Below are positions 1 through 8,159 of a stretch of 64,000 bases of DNA, piece after piece. Position 1 is the first letter of the stretch. Each line of letters begins with the position of its first letter. The notes under the pieces were generated by a model that was not told where the DNA came from, did not search any database, and saw only the letters and a program-made list of their open reading frames with translations. The translations under genes and the position numbers were made by a program. Source of the DNA: Pelagicoccus sp. SDUM812003 (lineage in GTDB: Bacteria; Verrucomicrobiota; Verrucomicrobiia; Opitutales; Opitutaceae); contig NZ_JARXHY010000007.1 of the NCBI RefSeq assembly GCF_031127815.1, positions 124,001 through 188,000 of the forward strand, given 5' to 3'.

Positions 1-1050
1 ACCTACGAGTTCGCCATCATCGACGAAGCCCAGTTCATCAAGAACCCGGATTCCAAGGCGTCGCGCAGCTGCCGCCGGATCCATGCCAACAAGCGCATCG
101 CCCTGACCGGCACCCCCATCGAAAACAAGCCGCTCGATATCTGGCCCACCTTCCAGTTTCTCATGCCTGGCCTGCTGGGCTCGCGGCAGCAGTTCGAGCG
201 GCTGTACGCGGAAAACCCGGGCGCCTTCAAGGCCCGTCTCAAAACGCAGATCTCCCCCTTCATGCTGCGCCGCACCAAGAAGGAAGTGGCCTTGGAGCTG
301 CCGGACAAGGTGATCATGACTCAGACCTGCCCCGTCACGCCAGCCCAGGCTCGCGAGTACTCGCGCATCTGCACCGAAGGCATCGCTCGCTTGGGCGACG
401 ATCTCGGCTCCGCCCTGCGAACCAATCGCTTCGCCACCTTGAGTTTGCTCACCCGGCTTCGCCAGGCCAGTTGCGATCCGCAGCTTTTGCCCTGGGTGGA
501 AGCGGGCATCGAGGACAGCGGCAAGCTCATGGTGCTGCTGGAAAAGCTGATCGAAGTGCTGGGCACGGGACACAAGGTGGTGATTTTCAGCCAGTTCGTA
601 CGCTTTCTCGCGCGGGTGAGGGAGATGATCGAAGCCTCGTTTCCCGAACTGCCGATCTTCGAGCTGACCGGTTCGACCCAGAACCGCGAGCAGCCGGTGC
701 GGGAGTTCCAGGAGTCGAGCCAGACCGCCGCCATGCTGGTCAGCCTCAAAGCGGCCAGCGTGGGCATCACGCTTCATTCCGCAGACTACGTCTTCCTGCT
801 CGACCCCTGGTGGAATCCAGCGGTGGAAAGCCAGGCGATCGACCGCGTGCATCGCATCGGCCAGACCAATACCGTCTTCGTCTATCGCTTTATCGCCGAA
901 GGCACCATCGAAGAGAAGATCCAAGCCTTGCAGGCCGAAAAGCGCGATCTCTTCGATTCCCTCATCAGCGAGTCAAATCAAGGCGCCGATCTGGTGGTGA
1001 GCGGGGTGCGCTCCCTGCAGACCCTGCTGGCCCTCGCCCAAAGCAGCTAG
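1..1050 (+). CDS. SNF2/RapA-type helicase, C-terminal part (5' end outside window)
   Basis: The reading frame is open from base 1, so the gene begins upstream; 349 residues are visible. It starts just before the Walker B box DEAQ (IIDEAQFIKNP) and continues through motif III (LTGTPIENK). The C-terminal helicase lobe follows, with VVIFSQF, the motif V region SVGITLHSADYVFLLDPWW and the motif VI sequence QAIDRVHRIGQT. This order is that of bacterial SNF2-family ATPases, which move on double-stranded DNA and remodel protein-DNA or RNA polymerase complexes. The N-terminal part, which could carry a SWIM or other accessory domain, is not visible, so the subfamily cannot be named. It stops with TAG at 1048-1050. 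Confidence 0.9.
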   Translation, partial: TYEFAIIDEAQFIKNPDSKASRSCRRIHANKRIALTGTPIENKPLDIWPTFQFLMPGLLGSRQQFERLYAENPGAFKARLKTQISPFMLRRTKKEVALELPDKVIMTQTCPVTPAQAREYSRICTEGIARLGDDLGSALRTNRFATLSLLTRLRQASCDPQLLPWVEAGIEDSGKLMVLLEKLIEVLGTGHKVVIFSQFVRFLARVREMIEASFPELPIFELTGSTQNREQPVREFQESSQTAAMLVSLKAASVGITLHSADYVFLLDPWWNPAVESQAIDRVHRIGQTNTVFVYRFIAEGTIEEKIQALQAEKRDLFDSLISESNQGADLVVSGVRSLQTLLALAQSS

Positions 1051-1429
1051 AGCGCCCCGTTTCCTCGGCAAATCGTGGCCCAGGATGCGTCTTTCAGCCC
1101 CCGAAACGCCAGCTCGACGCGGACGCCCTTGCCATGGGAGCGATCCATCAGGGAAATCTGATGACTAAATTCGCTAAAAACCTCTACGCGCGGCGTAAAA
1201 CGGTTTTCAAGAGCCGACCCGCTCTGAGCGATTTCCGCAAAATCACGATGGAATCGAGGACTAGAATCGGTTTCTCGCCTTCTCCAAGACCCTGCTAGAC
1301 AGCAATCTGAGGGGATGTCGGCTAAACAATAGGTAAATCCTATGAATAGCATGCTTCGTAAGTATTTCCGATTATGGATGCCATGACGTATACTACTGGC
1401 GAACAAACACAAACCAGAGGGAAAACAAC
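1051..1429. other. Gene-poor stretch between the helicase and a small membrane protein
   Basis: No convincing gene is visible on either strand. A minus-strand open frame ending near 1047 has no recognisable domain and runs into the helicase stop region, so it is not called. A promoter candidate lies at the right end. Confidence 0.4.
1366..1394 (+). promoter_or_regulatory. Candidate sigma-70-type promoter for the small membrane protein gene
   Basis: TTCCGA at 1366-1371 and TATACT at 1389-1394 are separated by 17 bases and lie about 35 bases before the start codon at 1430. The -10 box is good and the -35 box is poor. Purely a pattern match. Confidence 0.35.
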
Positions 1430-1600
1430 ATGAACGAAGCAACGAAAACACGAATCATCGCAGGGAGCGCCGCTGCCATCCTCTTAGCCGGAGTAGCGAC
1501 ATTGCTCATGCCCAAGGCGGCAGGCGTTCTGGCAGGGCTGGCCATTGCGGGCGCTTTGGCAGGGCTCAGCGCCTTGGAGTCGAAGAAGCGGGCCTACTAA
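1430..1600 (+). CDS. Small hypothetical membrane protein (56 aa)
   Basis: The 56-residue frame starts with ATG at 1430, preceded by a purine-rich AGAGGG about 9 bases upstream. After a short basic N-terminus it has two hydrophobic stretches (about residues 9-27 and 30-47) separated by MPK, and it ends in a charged tail (ESKKRAY). This fits a two-span inner-membrane hairpin protein. No family is recognised and no function is proposed. The ribosome-binding site, the promoter candidate and the alanine/glycine-rich membrane composition make it more likely real than chance. Confidence 0.55.
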   Translation: MNEATKTRIIAGSAAAILLAGVATLLMPKAAGVLAGLAIAGALAGLSALESKKRAY

Positions 1601-1959
1601 GCTAGGCGGTCATCAGAACTTTCATTTGAGGTAGCAAACAGCAGCATGGCTTCGTTGCGAAACGTGGGCCGGCCGTCCTAGGGAGGGAGGAAACGCTCTC
1701 GGCGCTTCGCGAGGAGCCATGCTGCGATCACTTTTTTTTCGGGTAACGAATAACGATTGCTAGCAATCCTGGGCGTCACGCGCGCCCAAGGCAAACAAAG
1801 CGAGCCTGCTTTGGGGAGGGACCTCGGAGCAGGCTTCTTCGTGTCCGGAGTCGGCCTGATTCGTAAAAAACGACGCCTAGCCGCTGCCTTGCTTAGGTTG
1901 CTGGCGGTCGTGTCGTTATCATAGGGATCGCTAGCCTCGCAATCTCCTCCTGTAGCACT
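1601..1959. other. Intergenic stretch with one hairpin
   Basis: No gene is visible in these roughly 360 bases. An 8-bp perfect inverted repeat, AGCCTGCT at 1803-1810 and AGCAGGCT at 1828-1835, forms a stem with a 17-base loop. It is followed by TCTTCG rather than a T-run, so a terminator role is doubtful. Confidence 0.4.
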
Positions 1960-2343
1960 ATGTCTCAATCCACCATTCCGCTCCTTGATACCGTTGGCCA
2001 ACTCGAACTGAGGGTGGGAAACCTCGATGAAGCGCGGGCGTTTTACGGGGATGTTTTGGGAATCCACGTGGAGTCCTGCTTCGGGCAGACCATGATGCTG
2101 CAGTGTGGAGACATCACTATCCTGGTCCAGGAATCGAGCGCCCGTCCCATCGGCTGCCCCATCTATTTTCGCGTGGACGACCGCGTGCATGAAGTGGCCG
2201 ATCAGCTGAAGGCCAATGGCATTCGATTCAAGAGCGGCCCGAGCTGCATCGTGGAGGAGTTCATGGGCAAGTCCACTTGGCTGGCCTTCTTCGAGGATCC
2301 GTGGGGCAATCCGTTGGCCCTGATGGGCGACATGCCAGTTTGA
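1960..2343 (+). CDS. VOC-superfamily (glyoxalase/bleomycin-resistance-like) protein
   Basis: 127 residues, the usual size for a single vicinal-oxygen-chelate protein. The N-terminus carries the beta-alpha-beta signature LELRVGNLDEARAFYGDVLG, and the C-terminus has the matching end of the fold (STWLAFFEDPWGNPLALMGD). The second half contains the FRVDD strand seen in paired glyoxalase modules. Members bind a divalent metal and act as glyoxalase I, dioxygenases or drug-binding proteins, and the substrate here cannot be read from sequence. Start ATG at 1960. It precedes the carbonic anhydrase gene in the same direction but is separated from it by 131 bases. Confidence 0.8.
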   Translation: MSQSTIPLLDTVGQLELRVGNLDEARAFYGDVLGIHVESCFGQTMMLQCGDITILVQESSARPIGCPIYFRVDDRVHEVADQLKANGIRFKSGPSCIVEEFMGKSTWLAFFEDPWGNPLALMGDMPV

Positions 2344-2401
2344 GCTGTCCTTCGCATCGGGTAGCTCTGCGACGAACGCGTCGTCGCCCCGTCGCGCAAG
2401 T

Positions 2402-2419
2402 CGCGAAAGTATTTTCGCG
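2402..2419. promoter_or_regulatory. Perfect dyad upstream of the carbonic anhydrase gene
   Basis: CGCGAAA and TTTCGCG form a 7-bp perfect inverted repeat with a 4-base spacer, about 55-70 bases before the start codon at 2475. It could be an operator or a chance hairpin; there is no T-run after it. Confidence 0.25.
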
Positions 2420-2474
2420 CGTGGACCGTTTTTGCTTCTCCCAACTGGAGTATTCCCGTAGCAGGGATAGTGAA

Positions 2475-3098
2475 ATGTTGGTAAGCAAGGAATCGAACAC
2501 TCTGCCTAAATCCCTCATCAGCGGCCATCGCAAGTACCTGCAGAACGATTTCACTGCCAACGAGCATTTGCACGCCCGCTTAGCGAGCGAGGGACAGGCC
2601 CCGAAAGTCATGTGGGTCGGCTGCGCCGACTCTCGGGTTTCGCCGGAACTCATACTTGGGGCCAAGCCCGGCGAACTTTTCATTCTACGCAATGTGGCCA
2701 ACATCATCCCGCCGTTGGAAGCGGACGAGGCCTCGGTCGGTTCGGCTCTGGTTTTCGCGGTGGAGTCCTTGAAGGTGAACCACATCGTGGTTTGCGGCCA
2801 TTCCGATTGCGGCGGCGTGAAGGCGCTTTCTCAGCTTGGCGTCACGCCCATGGACCGCATGTTGGCCTCCTGGATCGAGTACGCGGTGCCAGCTCTGGAA
2901 GACAATATGGGCAACGACTTGGAATCGCTCATCAAGACCAATGTCGTGATGCAGGCGGAGCGTCTGCTCGAATACCCCTGCGTCATGAAAGCGGCCTCAA
3001 CCAATCAGTTGGCGATCCATGCCTGCTACTACAACATTAGCAATGGCGCCCTGACCCAGTACAGTCCCCTGGAGCGGGCGTGGAAGGAATTTAGCTAG
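2475..3098 (+). CDS. Beta-class carbonic anhydrase
   Basis: 207 residues. The enzyme interconverts CO2 and bicarbonate in the cytoplasm using one zinc ion. The zinc ligands are visible: Cys50 in CADSR, and His109 and Cys112 in HSDCGG. The Asp52-Arg54 dyad that gates the zinc is also present. The ATG at 2475 was chosen over upstream in-frame codons because the domain begins there (MLVSKESNTLPKSL) and a GCAGGGAT ribosome-binding-like stretch precedes it. Full length for the family. It may supply bicarbonate for carboxylations such as the acetyl-CoA carboxylase encoded elsewhere in the window, but nothing here links them directly. Confidence 0.92.
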   Translation: MLVSKESNTLPKSLISGHRKYLQNDFTANEHLHARLASEGQAPKVMWVGCADSRVSPELILGAKPGELFILRNVANIIPPLEADEASVGSALVFAVESLKVNHIVVCGHSDCGGVKALSQLGVTPMDRMLASWIEYAVPALEDNMGNDLESLIKTNVVMQAERLLEYPCVMKAASTNQLAIHACYYNISNGALTQYSPLERAWKEFS

Positions 3099-3119
3099 GT
3101 CTTCGGGCAACCGAAGGCC
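3098..3119. terminator. Hairpin in the convergent gap after the carbonic anhydrase gene
   Basis: GGTCTTCGG and CCGAAGGCC pair over 9 bp (one G-U) around a GCAA tetraloop, directly after the carbonic anhydrase stop. There is no T-run, so it may act as an mRNA 3' end or a weak terminator rather than a classical intrinsic terminator. Confidence 0.35.
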
Positions 3120-3176
3120 GAGGAGGGCTCGGAGGCGCCGTCCTTCCCCCCCTGAGCTCTAGCAGTCGGCTACCGA

Positions 3177-4097
3177 CTAGCTGGTGGCCCGCTTGCGGTA
3201 GGCGCTGGGGCTTTCGCCTGATACCGACTTGAACGCTCGGTTGAACTGGGCGATCGACTCGAAGCCGCTGTCGAAGGCGATCTCGCTGATCTGCCGAGCC
3301 GTTTCCCGCAGCTCCTTCTGGGCGCGTTGCACCCTGAATCGCGTCAGGTAGGCCACGAAGCTCAGTCCGGTCTCCTTCTTGAAGACCTTGCAGAAGTGCC
3401 GCTCGCTGGCTCCGGCGACCTTCGAAACCTCGCCGAGTGGGATGCGGCGCTGGTAGTGGCGCTCGACGTGCTCAACGGTTCTGCTGACCAAGGCGCTTTC
3501 GCGTGGCCGATCCTGCTCCAGCAACAAGGTGTTCGCCGCGGCGCCAAGCGTTTCCGCGAAAACCTCCAGCATGCTCAGAAATCCCTCGTAGGCTTCCGAC
3601 GTGAGTTGGCGGCTCTGCAGGTAGGCCCAGCGAGCCTTGCTCGTATCGATGTCGCCAAGCTTGTTAACGAAATCTCCGATTTGGCTAACATCCGCGTCCG
3701 CGGAAACGATTCTCACCTGTCCGGTCTGCAGGTAGGCCACCCGCTTTTCGCCGATGACGATGGGCGCCACGCTGTCGTGCAGGCCTGCCTGGCAGCGCAG
3801 CGAGACGGCTCGCCGCTTCGCTTTCGCTTCCAGTTCGGATTGCGTTTGCAGGCAGGCGACGCAGCCCTTGCGGGAGCGCGCCAGCAGGGCGCAGAAGGGG
3901 TTCTCCCGCGGACTGCCGCAAGCCGGCATCTGGAACGACTCCAGCGGGCGAATCGAGAGCGGCAAGCCCGACGCCGCTTCAAACGAACGCTGGTACTTGG
4001 CGAAGAGCCGGGTTTTTTGAAGCAGTCGCGCGATCTCGCGACTCCGTTTGGGGGAGACGCAGTCAGCGCTTTCCGCGTAGCTGGCAAAGGCTTCCAT
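3177..4097 (-). CDS. AraC-family regulator with N-terminal PocR sensory domain
   Basis: About 306 residues. The first two thirds match a PocR-type sensing domain: a Cys-containing core (PFCALLARSRKGCVACLQTQ), then the SLRCQAGLHDSVAPI and VAYLQTGQV strands. The C-terminus is a two-helix-turn-helix AraC DNA-binding domain (ASERHFCKVFKKETGLSF, then ARQISEIAFDSGFESIAQF with the usual PSAYRK end). PocR domains bind small organic ligands in anaerobic metabolism such as propanediol use, but the ligand here is unknown. The ATG at 4097 is preferred over a TTG just before it. The gene is divergent from hemN with a 160-base shared gap, so it may regulate hemN, itself, or both. Confidence 0.85.
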   Translation of the reverse strand: MEAFASYAESADCVSPKRSREIARLLQKTRLFAKYQRSFEAASGLPLSIRPLESFQMPACGSPRENPFCALLARSRKGCVACLQTQSELEAKAKRRAVSLRCQAGLHDSVAPIVIGEKRVAYLQTGQVRIVSADADVSQIGDFVNKLGDIDTSKARWAYLQSRQLTSEAYEGFLSMLEVFAETLGAAANTLLLEQDRPRESALVSRTVEHVERHYQRRIPLGEVSKVAGASERHFCKVFKKETGLSFVAYLTRFRVQRAQKELRETARQISEIAFDSGFESIAQFNRAFKSVSGESPSAYRKRATS

Positions 4098-4259
4098 CAA
4101 GCAACACGCTTCTCGCTTCTAATAAAGAGTCAATGGTATTTATTTCATTTAAGAGAAAATATGCGGAATAAAGGGCAGGAAGCGAGTAGGGGAAGGCCGG
4201 TTTTTGCGCCATAGTGCGGGCGTTCGCGAAGCTGATTTCGCGATTGTTTTAGACCGAAC

Positions 4260-5657
4260 ATGCTTACACCGAAAATCGATACCAACCGCGAAGCCCTGGG
4301 CCTGAGCGCCGAGCTGATCCGCAAGTACAACCGTCCGGCTCCGCGCTACACCTCCTATCCGACGGCCCTGAAGTTCCGATCCGTGGACGACGCCTTCAGC
4401 GCCGGGGCCTTGCTGGCGGACCTGGAAGACGCTTCCGGGCCGCTCTCGCTCTACTTCCATATTCCCTACTGCCGCAGCCTGTGCTGGTTTTGCGGTTGCG
4501 CGAAGATCATCTCCACCAAGACGGAGCTGGGAGACCGCTACCTCGATTATCTGGAGAAGGAGATCGCCCTCTACAAGCCGCTGATCCGATCCGAGCGCAA
4601 GGCCGTGCAGCTGCATTTCGGCGGGGGCACGCCGAACTTCCTGTCCGTTTCCCAGATCCAGCGCCTGTCGGAGCTGATCCACGACAACTTCGACTTCGAG
4701 CCTGGAGCTGAGATGAGCGTGGAGCTCGATCCGCGCACCTTGTCGCAGGAGCAGGTGAAGGCGTTTCGGGCCATGGGCGTCAACCGGGCTTCCATGGGGG
4801 TGCAGGACGTGAAGCTGGAAGTGCAGGAAGCGGTGCACCGAGTGCAGCCGACGGAGATGAACAAGAGGGCCATCGCTTGGTTGCGGGACTGCGGCATCGA
4901 TTCGCTCAACGTGGATTTGATCTATGGTCTGCCGCATCAGACCGAGAGCAGCTTTCGGGAAACCTTGGCCGAAGTCCTGACCTACGACGCCGATCGGCTG
5001 GCCGTTTTTTCCTACGCCCACGTGCCGTGGAGCAAGCCGGCTCAAAAGATCCTGGAGAAGTCGCCGCTGCCGGATGCGGATTCGAAAATCGAGATTCTCA
5101 TGCAGATCGTGGAAACGCTGACCGCCGCCGGCTACGCCCACATCGGCATGGACCATTTCGCTAAGGAAAGCGACCCCATCGTAGGGGCCCAGCGCTCCAA
5201 GTCGCTGCAGCGCAACTTCCAAGGCTACAGCTTGCACGCCGACGTGGAGATCCTCGCTTTCGGCATGTCCTCCATCAGCCAGTCCGCCAATGCCTTTCGC
5301 CAGAATCAGAAGACTTTGGAGGCTTACTATCAGATGATCGATCAAGGACGCATTCCATTGGAAAAGGGCTACCTGCTCACGCAGGACGATAGGATTCGCC
5401 GCGAGGTGATCATGCGTCTGATGTGCGATCTGGAGCTGGACTTCGCGGAACGCGGCGAAGCGAACGGAATCGATTTCACCACCTACTTCGCCGATGAGCT
5501 GAAGGCCCTGAGGGAGCTGGAGTCGGATGGCCTCGTGGCCTTCGGAGAGGGCTGCCTCAAGGTCACTCCGCTCGGCCGCTTGCTCATACGCAACATCGCC
5601 ATCCATTTCGACGCCTACGCCAGCACCGAAATGAAACGCTTCTCCAAAGCCATCTAA
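4260..5657 (+). CDS. hemN: Oxygen-independent coproporphyrinogen III dehydrogenase
   Basis: 465 residues, the normal length. This radical-SAM enzyme decarboxylates coproporphyrinogen III to protoporphyrinogen IX without oxygen in heme biosynthesis. The 4Fe-4S motif C-x3-C-x2-C is at Cys71, Cys75 and Cys78 (CRSLCWFCGC), followed by the HemN-typical second glycine-rich motif FGGGTPNFLS. The N-terminal RYTSYPTA motif separates true HemN from the shorter HemW proteins. The C-terminal HemN domain (RREVIMRLMCD) is present. It lies divergent from a PocR/AraC regulator. Anaerobic heme synthesis fits an organism that fixes nitrogen under low oxygen. Confidence 0.93.
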   Translation: MLTPKIDTNREALGLSAELIRKYNRPAPRYTSYPTALKFRSVDDAFSAGALLADLEDASGPLSLYFHIPYCRSLCWFCGCAKIISTKTELGDRYLDYLEKEIALYKPLIRSERKAVQLHFGGGTPNFLSVSQIQRLSELIHDNFDFEPGAEMSVELDPRTLSQEQVKAFRAMGVNRASMGVQDVKLEVQEAVHRVQPTEMNKRAIAWLRDCGIDSLNVDLIYGLPHQTESSFRETLAEVLTYDADRLAVFSYAHVPWSKPAQKILEKSPLPDADSKIEILMQIVETLTAAGYAHIGMDHFAKESDPIVGAQRSKSLQRNFQGYSLHADVEILAFGMSSISQSANAFRQNQKTLEAYYQMIDQGRIPLEKGYLLTQDDRIRREVIMRLMCDLELDFAERGEANGIDFTTYFADELKALRELESDGLVAFGEGCLKVTPLGRLLIRNIAIHFDAYASTEMKRFSKAI

Positions 5658-6059
5658 GGAATCGGTAGGGCGCGCCCGCCGCGGCACGCCGCAAGGTCAG
5701 CCTTTCAAAATTGGGCCGGCGCCTCGATCCGACAACCACCGGATTCTGGCGGTGGGATTCGACCTCCGGGCGAGTCTTGCACTCCGATCATACGATCCGT
5801 CCGTAGAATAAACCGCCCGCTTCGCTAGAGATCGCAAAGAAGACTTCTTAAAACCACCGATGGCGCCGATTTGCACCGATGGCGCCGATAGTCGTGTGAG
5901 GTGCTTGGCGCTAGGTTGTTAGCGTTCGGTTAGATAGCCAGACTCTCTGCGGCCCCATTGGTCCGGAGCAGTCGTCCCAGCAAGCAACCTCAGCGATCTT
6001 CGCGAACTCCGCGGCTAAAACAACCCCACCTTTCGATAATCATCCCCCTTGGCTTGCCG
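5658..6059. repeat. Gene-free gap with REP-like palindromic copies and a short direct repeat
   Basis: No gene is visible. Two relatives of the window-wide REP family are present: GGTAGGGCGCGCCCGCCGCG beginning at 5666, and a copy ending GACCTCCGGGCG at 5761-5772. Further right, CACCGATGGCGCCGAT occurs twice, about 20 bases apart (around 5855-5890). That second repeat resembles the left end of the inverted-repeat elements seen between the gat genes. No clear terminator was found for either flanking gene. Confidence 0.5.
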
Positions 6060-7553
6060 CTACTGGGTGGGCAGCTTCAGCAAGGTCCCTTTTTCGATGC
6101 GATCGTCGAGCTCCACTTGATTCATGATGGCCCAGTCCTGAGCGTCCATGTCGGGTGGAAGTCGGTCGGGCAGCAATTCGCGGAAGGTGGCGCTGCGGGA
6201 GGCGGGTTCGATGGTCAAGCGGTAGGGTTGTATGCTTTTGGCCGCGGCGTCGCGCAGCTCCTGAAACGAGCGAGCGGTTTGCGCGATGCTCTGGCGGTGG
6301 ACGGGATAGCTCGCGGGACTCCCGTATCCCAGAAACTGGTAGACCGATCCTTGGTACTCGATCGCTTGAGCGTAAATCGGAATCTGTCCGTTTTGCGTGG
6401 TTACGGTGCCTTCGAGGGCATAGGCAGGCAAACCGTTGACCAGTTCCTCGCCTGCGTAGCTGGGGGAAACCTTGAGGCGCTCCGCGAGAGCTTGAACCGA
6501 TGCGAAGGGGGAGTCCTGGCTAGCGGGCGTCAGGGCCAGGAGGGCGGTTCCGTTTGGTTCGGCAAGGTACACCGCTGAGCGCTCGTTTTGCACCTTCCAG
6601 CCGGTGGGAATATCGAATTGAAAGGAGAGTTCCGGATGCAGGAAACGTCCTTCCGAGACGAAGCCTTCGCGTGGATTCTGTCCTACGATCAGGCCCTCGA
6701 TGTGGTTGAAGAATTGGCGTTGGCCCACGATGGGCTCCCCGCCGCCCCCGGTCTCCCATTTTCGGGAAAGCTCCGCGATGGTGGTCTCGCGCTCGCCGGG
6801 ATCCGGGTGGCTGGACATCCAGGAGGGGATGGTCTGGCCCGACTTTTCCGAGATGCGCTTCAACGACCGGAAAAAGGCGCTGCCCTCGGACGCGTCGTAG
6901 CCGGCTTTGGTGGCGTACTCCACCCCGTGGAAGTCGGATTCGCGCTCCGCGTCGCGACCGTATTTGAGCGTCATCAATTGAAAGAGACTGCCGCTGAGGT
7001 CGACCATCTGGCGGGCCAGCTCCTTGTTTTCCGCCACCTGTTCGCCGATGATGGCGCCGGCAAGAAGGCCGATCTGTCCCCACTGCTGCTTGAGGGCCTG
7101 TTGAGAGGCGTGACGAGCCTCCACATGGGTGATCTCATGCCCGATGACCACCGCGAGCTGAGCTTCGTTGTTCAAGTGGGCGAGCAGACCGCGCGTGACG
7201 TAAACGAAGCCGCCCGGAAGGGCGAAGGCGTTGACCACCGGAGAATCGAGAACACGAAAGACGAAATCCGTATCCTGATAGATTTCGGGTGTATCCTCTT
7301 GATGGAAAGCGCTTTTCTCAAGCAGATCGTGGCCGATCCCCTTCACGTACTCGGAGAGGCCGTCGTCTGGGTAGAGGCCCATTTGCTGCACGATTTCCGT
7401 GTCCGACTTCTTTCCCAGCGCCAGTTCCTGGTCCCAGGTGTAGGCGTAGTATCCTGTTTTCCCGGTGTAGAGGCTGGGCTCGGTGGCGCAGCCGCTGAAG
7501 AGGAGAATCGAGGTGATTAGGAGCGACGAAAACGCGATTAGGCGAGATTTCAT
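6060..7553 (-). CDS. M48-family metalloprotease, predicted lipoprotein
   Basis: About 497 residues from the ATG at 7553. The N-terminus is a lipoprotein signal: a hydrophobic stretch, then SGC with the lipidated Cys22. The zinc protease motif HEITH (His139, Glu140, His143) is followed by the downstream ligand motif E-x3-D near residues 203-207 (AERESD). The domain belongs to the BepA/LoiP-like M48 peptidases, which degrade or help fold outer-membrane proteins in the periplasm. Beyond the catalytic domain is a roughly 200-residue C-terminal extension that starts near a predicted surface segment (FDIPTGWKVQN) and has no recognised motif. It is transcribed alone, away from the tRNA-Asn gene. Confidence 0.88.
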   Translation of the reverse strand: MKSRLIAFSSLLITSILLFSGCATEPSLYTGKTGYYAYTWDQELALGKKSDTEIVQQMGLYPDDGLSEYVKGIGHDLLEKSAFHQEDTPEIYQDTDFVFRVLDSPVVNAFALPGGFVYVTRGLLAHLNNEAQLAVVIGHEITHVEARHASQQALKQQWGQIGLLAGAIIGEQVAENKELARQMVDLSGSLFQLMTLKYGRDAERESDFHGVEYATKAGYDASEGSAFFRSLKRISEKSGQTIPSWMSSHPDPGERETTIAELSRKWETGGGGEPIVGQRQFFNHIEGLIVGQNPREGFVSEGRFLHPELSFQFDIPTGWKVQNERSAVYLAEPNGTALLALTPASQDSPFASVQALAERLKVSPSYAGEELVNGLPAYALEGTVTTQNGQIPIYAQAIEYQGSVYQFLGYGSPASYPVHRQSIAQTARSFQELRDAAAKSIQPYRLTIEPASRSATFRELLPDRLPPDMDAQDWAIMNQVELDDRIEKGTLLKLPTQ

Positions 7554-7672
7554 GGGCAACGTCAGACAGATGGTTTGCGGTCAGGTTCGGAGGTCGAAAT
7601 TTGCAAAATCAGCCCTGTCGGTCAACGCACGACTGAGGGGGCTCACTTTTTTGAAATTCTTGCAGCAAAGGG

Positions 7673-7701
7673 TTGACAAGACCCCCACAAACCGACTTCT
7701 T
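7673..7701 (+). promoter_or_regulatory. Candidate promoter of tRNA-Asn
   Basis: A perfect -35 hexamer TTGACA lies at 7673-7678, 42 bases before the mature tRNA. A recognisable -10 box at 17 bases spacing is missing (CTTCTT). The same TTGACA followed shortly by GAC precedes tRNA-Lys at 50194. Confidence 0.45.
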
Positions 7702-7714
7702 CCGTGTCCATTCT

Positions 7715-7789
7715 TGCCCTGTAGCTCAGTGGTAGAGCAGGTGGCTGTTAACCACTTGGTCGCTGGTTCGAGTCCAGCCGGGGCAGCCA
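7715..7789 (+). tRNA. tRNA-Asn (anticodon GTT)
   Basis: A full cloverleaf can be drawn. The acceptor pairs TGCCCTG with CGGGGCA, and the D arm contains AGCTCAGTGGTAGAGC. The anticodon stem GGTGG/CCACT encloses the loop CTGTTAA with GTT at positions 34-36, and the T arm is GCTGG-TTCGAGT-CCAGC. The discriminator is G and CCA is encoded. The 3' end of this gene is the source of the tandem repeats that follow. Confidence 0.95.
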
Positions 7790-8159
7790 TTTTTTCTTGA
7801 AACCGTCCATCCAGGGACGGCTTTTTTGTGTCCTGACAGCGCCAGCGACTGGACGAAGAACCAGCGAAGCGATTCGTTACCGAGGAGCGCCGCGACGACA
7901 GCGCGCAGCGCCCATCCAGCCGGGGCAGCCATTTTTTCTTGAAACCGTCCGTCCGGGGACGGCTTTTTTGTATCCTGACAGCGCCAGCGACTGGACGAAG
8001 AACCAGCGAAGCGGTTCGTTACCGAGGAGCGCCGCGACGACAGCGCGCAGCGCCCATCCAGCCGGGGCAGCCATTTTTCCCAGAAACCGTCCATCCAGGG
8101 ACGGCTTTTTTGTGTCCTGACAGCGCCAGCGACTGGACGAAGAACCAGCGAAGCGGTTC
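7773..8159 (+). repeat. 142-bp tandem array carrying the 3' end of tRNA-Asn and its terminator
   Basis: Three units start at 7773, 7915 and 8057 with an exact period of 142 bases; the third is cut short near 8159. Each begins with the last 17 tRNA bases (TCCAGCCGGGGCAGCCA), then T-rich DNA, a terminator hairpin, and a conserved stretch of about 85 bases of unknown nature. The first unit is the 3' end of the real tRNA. Units differ at only a few positions. The period is not a multiple of three, so the array is not protein-coding. The duplicated boundary lies in the T arm, the place where tRNA-targeting integrases cross over. Confidence 0.9.
7800..7827 (+). terminator. Intrinsic terminator after tRNA-Asn (first of three copies)
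   Basis: CCGTCC at 7803-7808 and GGACGG at 7815-7820 form a 6-bp stem followed by C and six T. The same hairpin recurs in the next two 142-bp units (around 7945 and 8086). Confidence 0.85.

Noticed and set aside
1047-1451. Minus-strand open frame after the helicase gene
   Set aside because: No recognisable domain or start signal, and it overlaps the promoter and start of the small membrane protein gene.
2277-2474. Upstream in-frame extension of the carbonic anhydrase
   Set aside because: It overlaps the VOC gene in another frame, is Arg-rich and has no homology; the ATG at 2475 fits the family start.
4149-5687. Long minus-strand open frame over hemN
   Set aside because: It is the antisense shadow of a well-conserved GC-rich gene; the translation has no recognisable domain.
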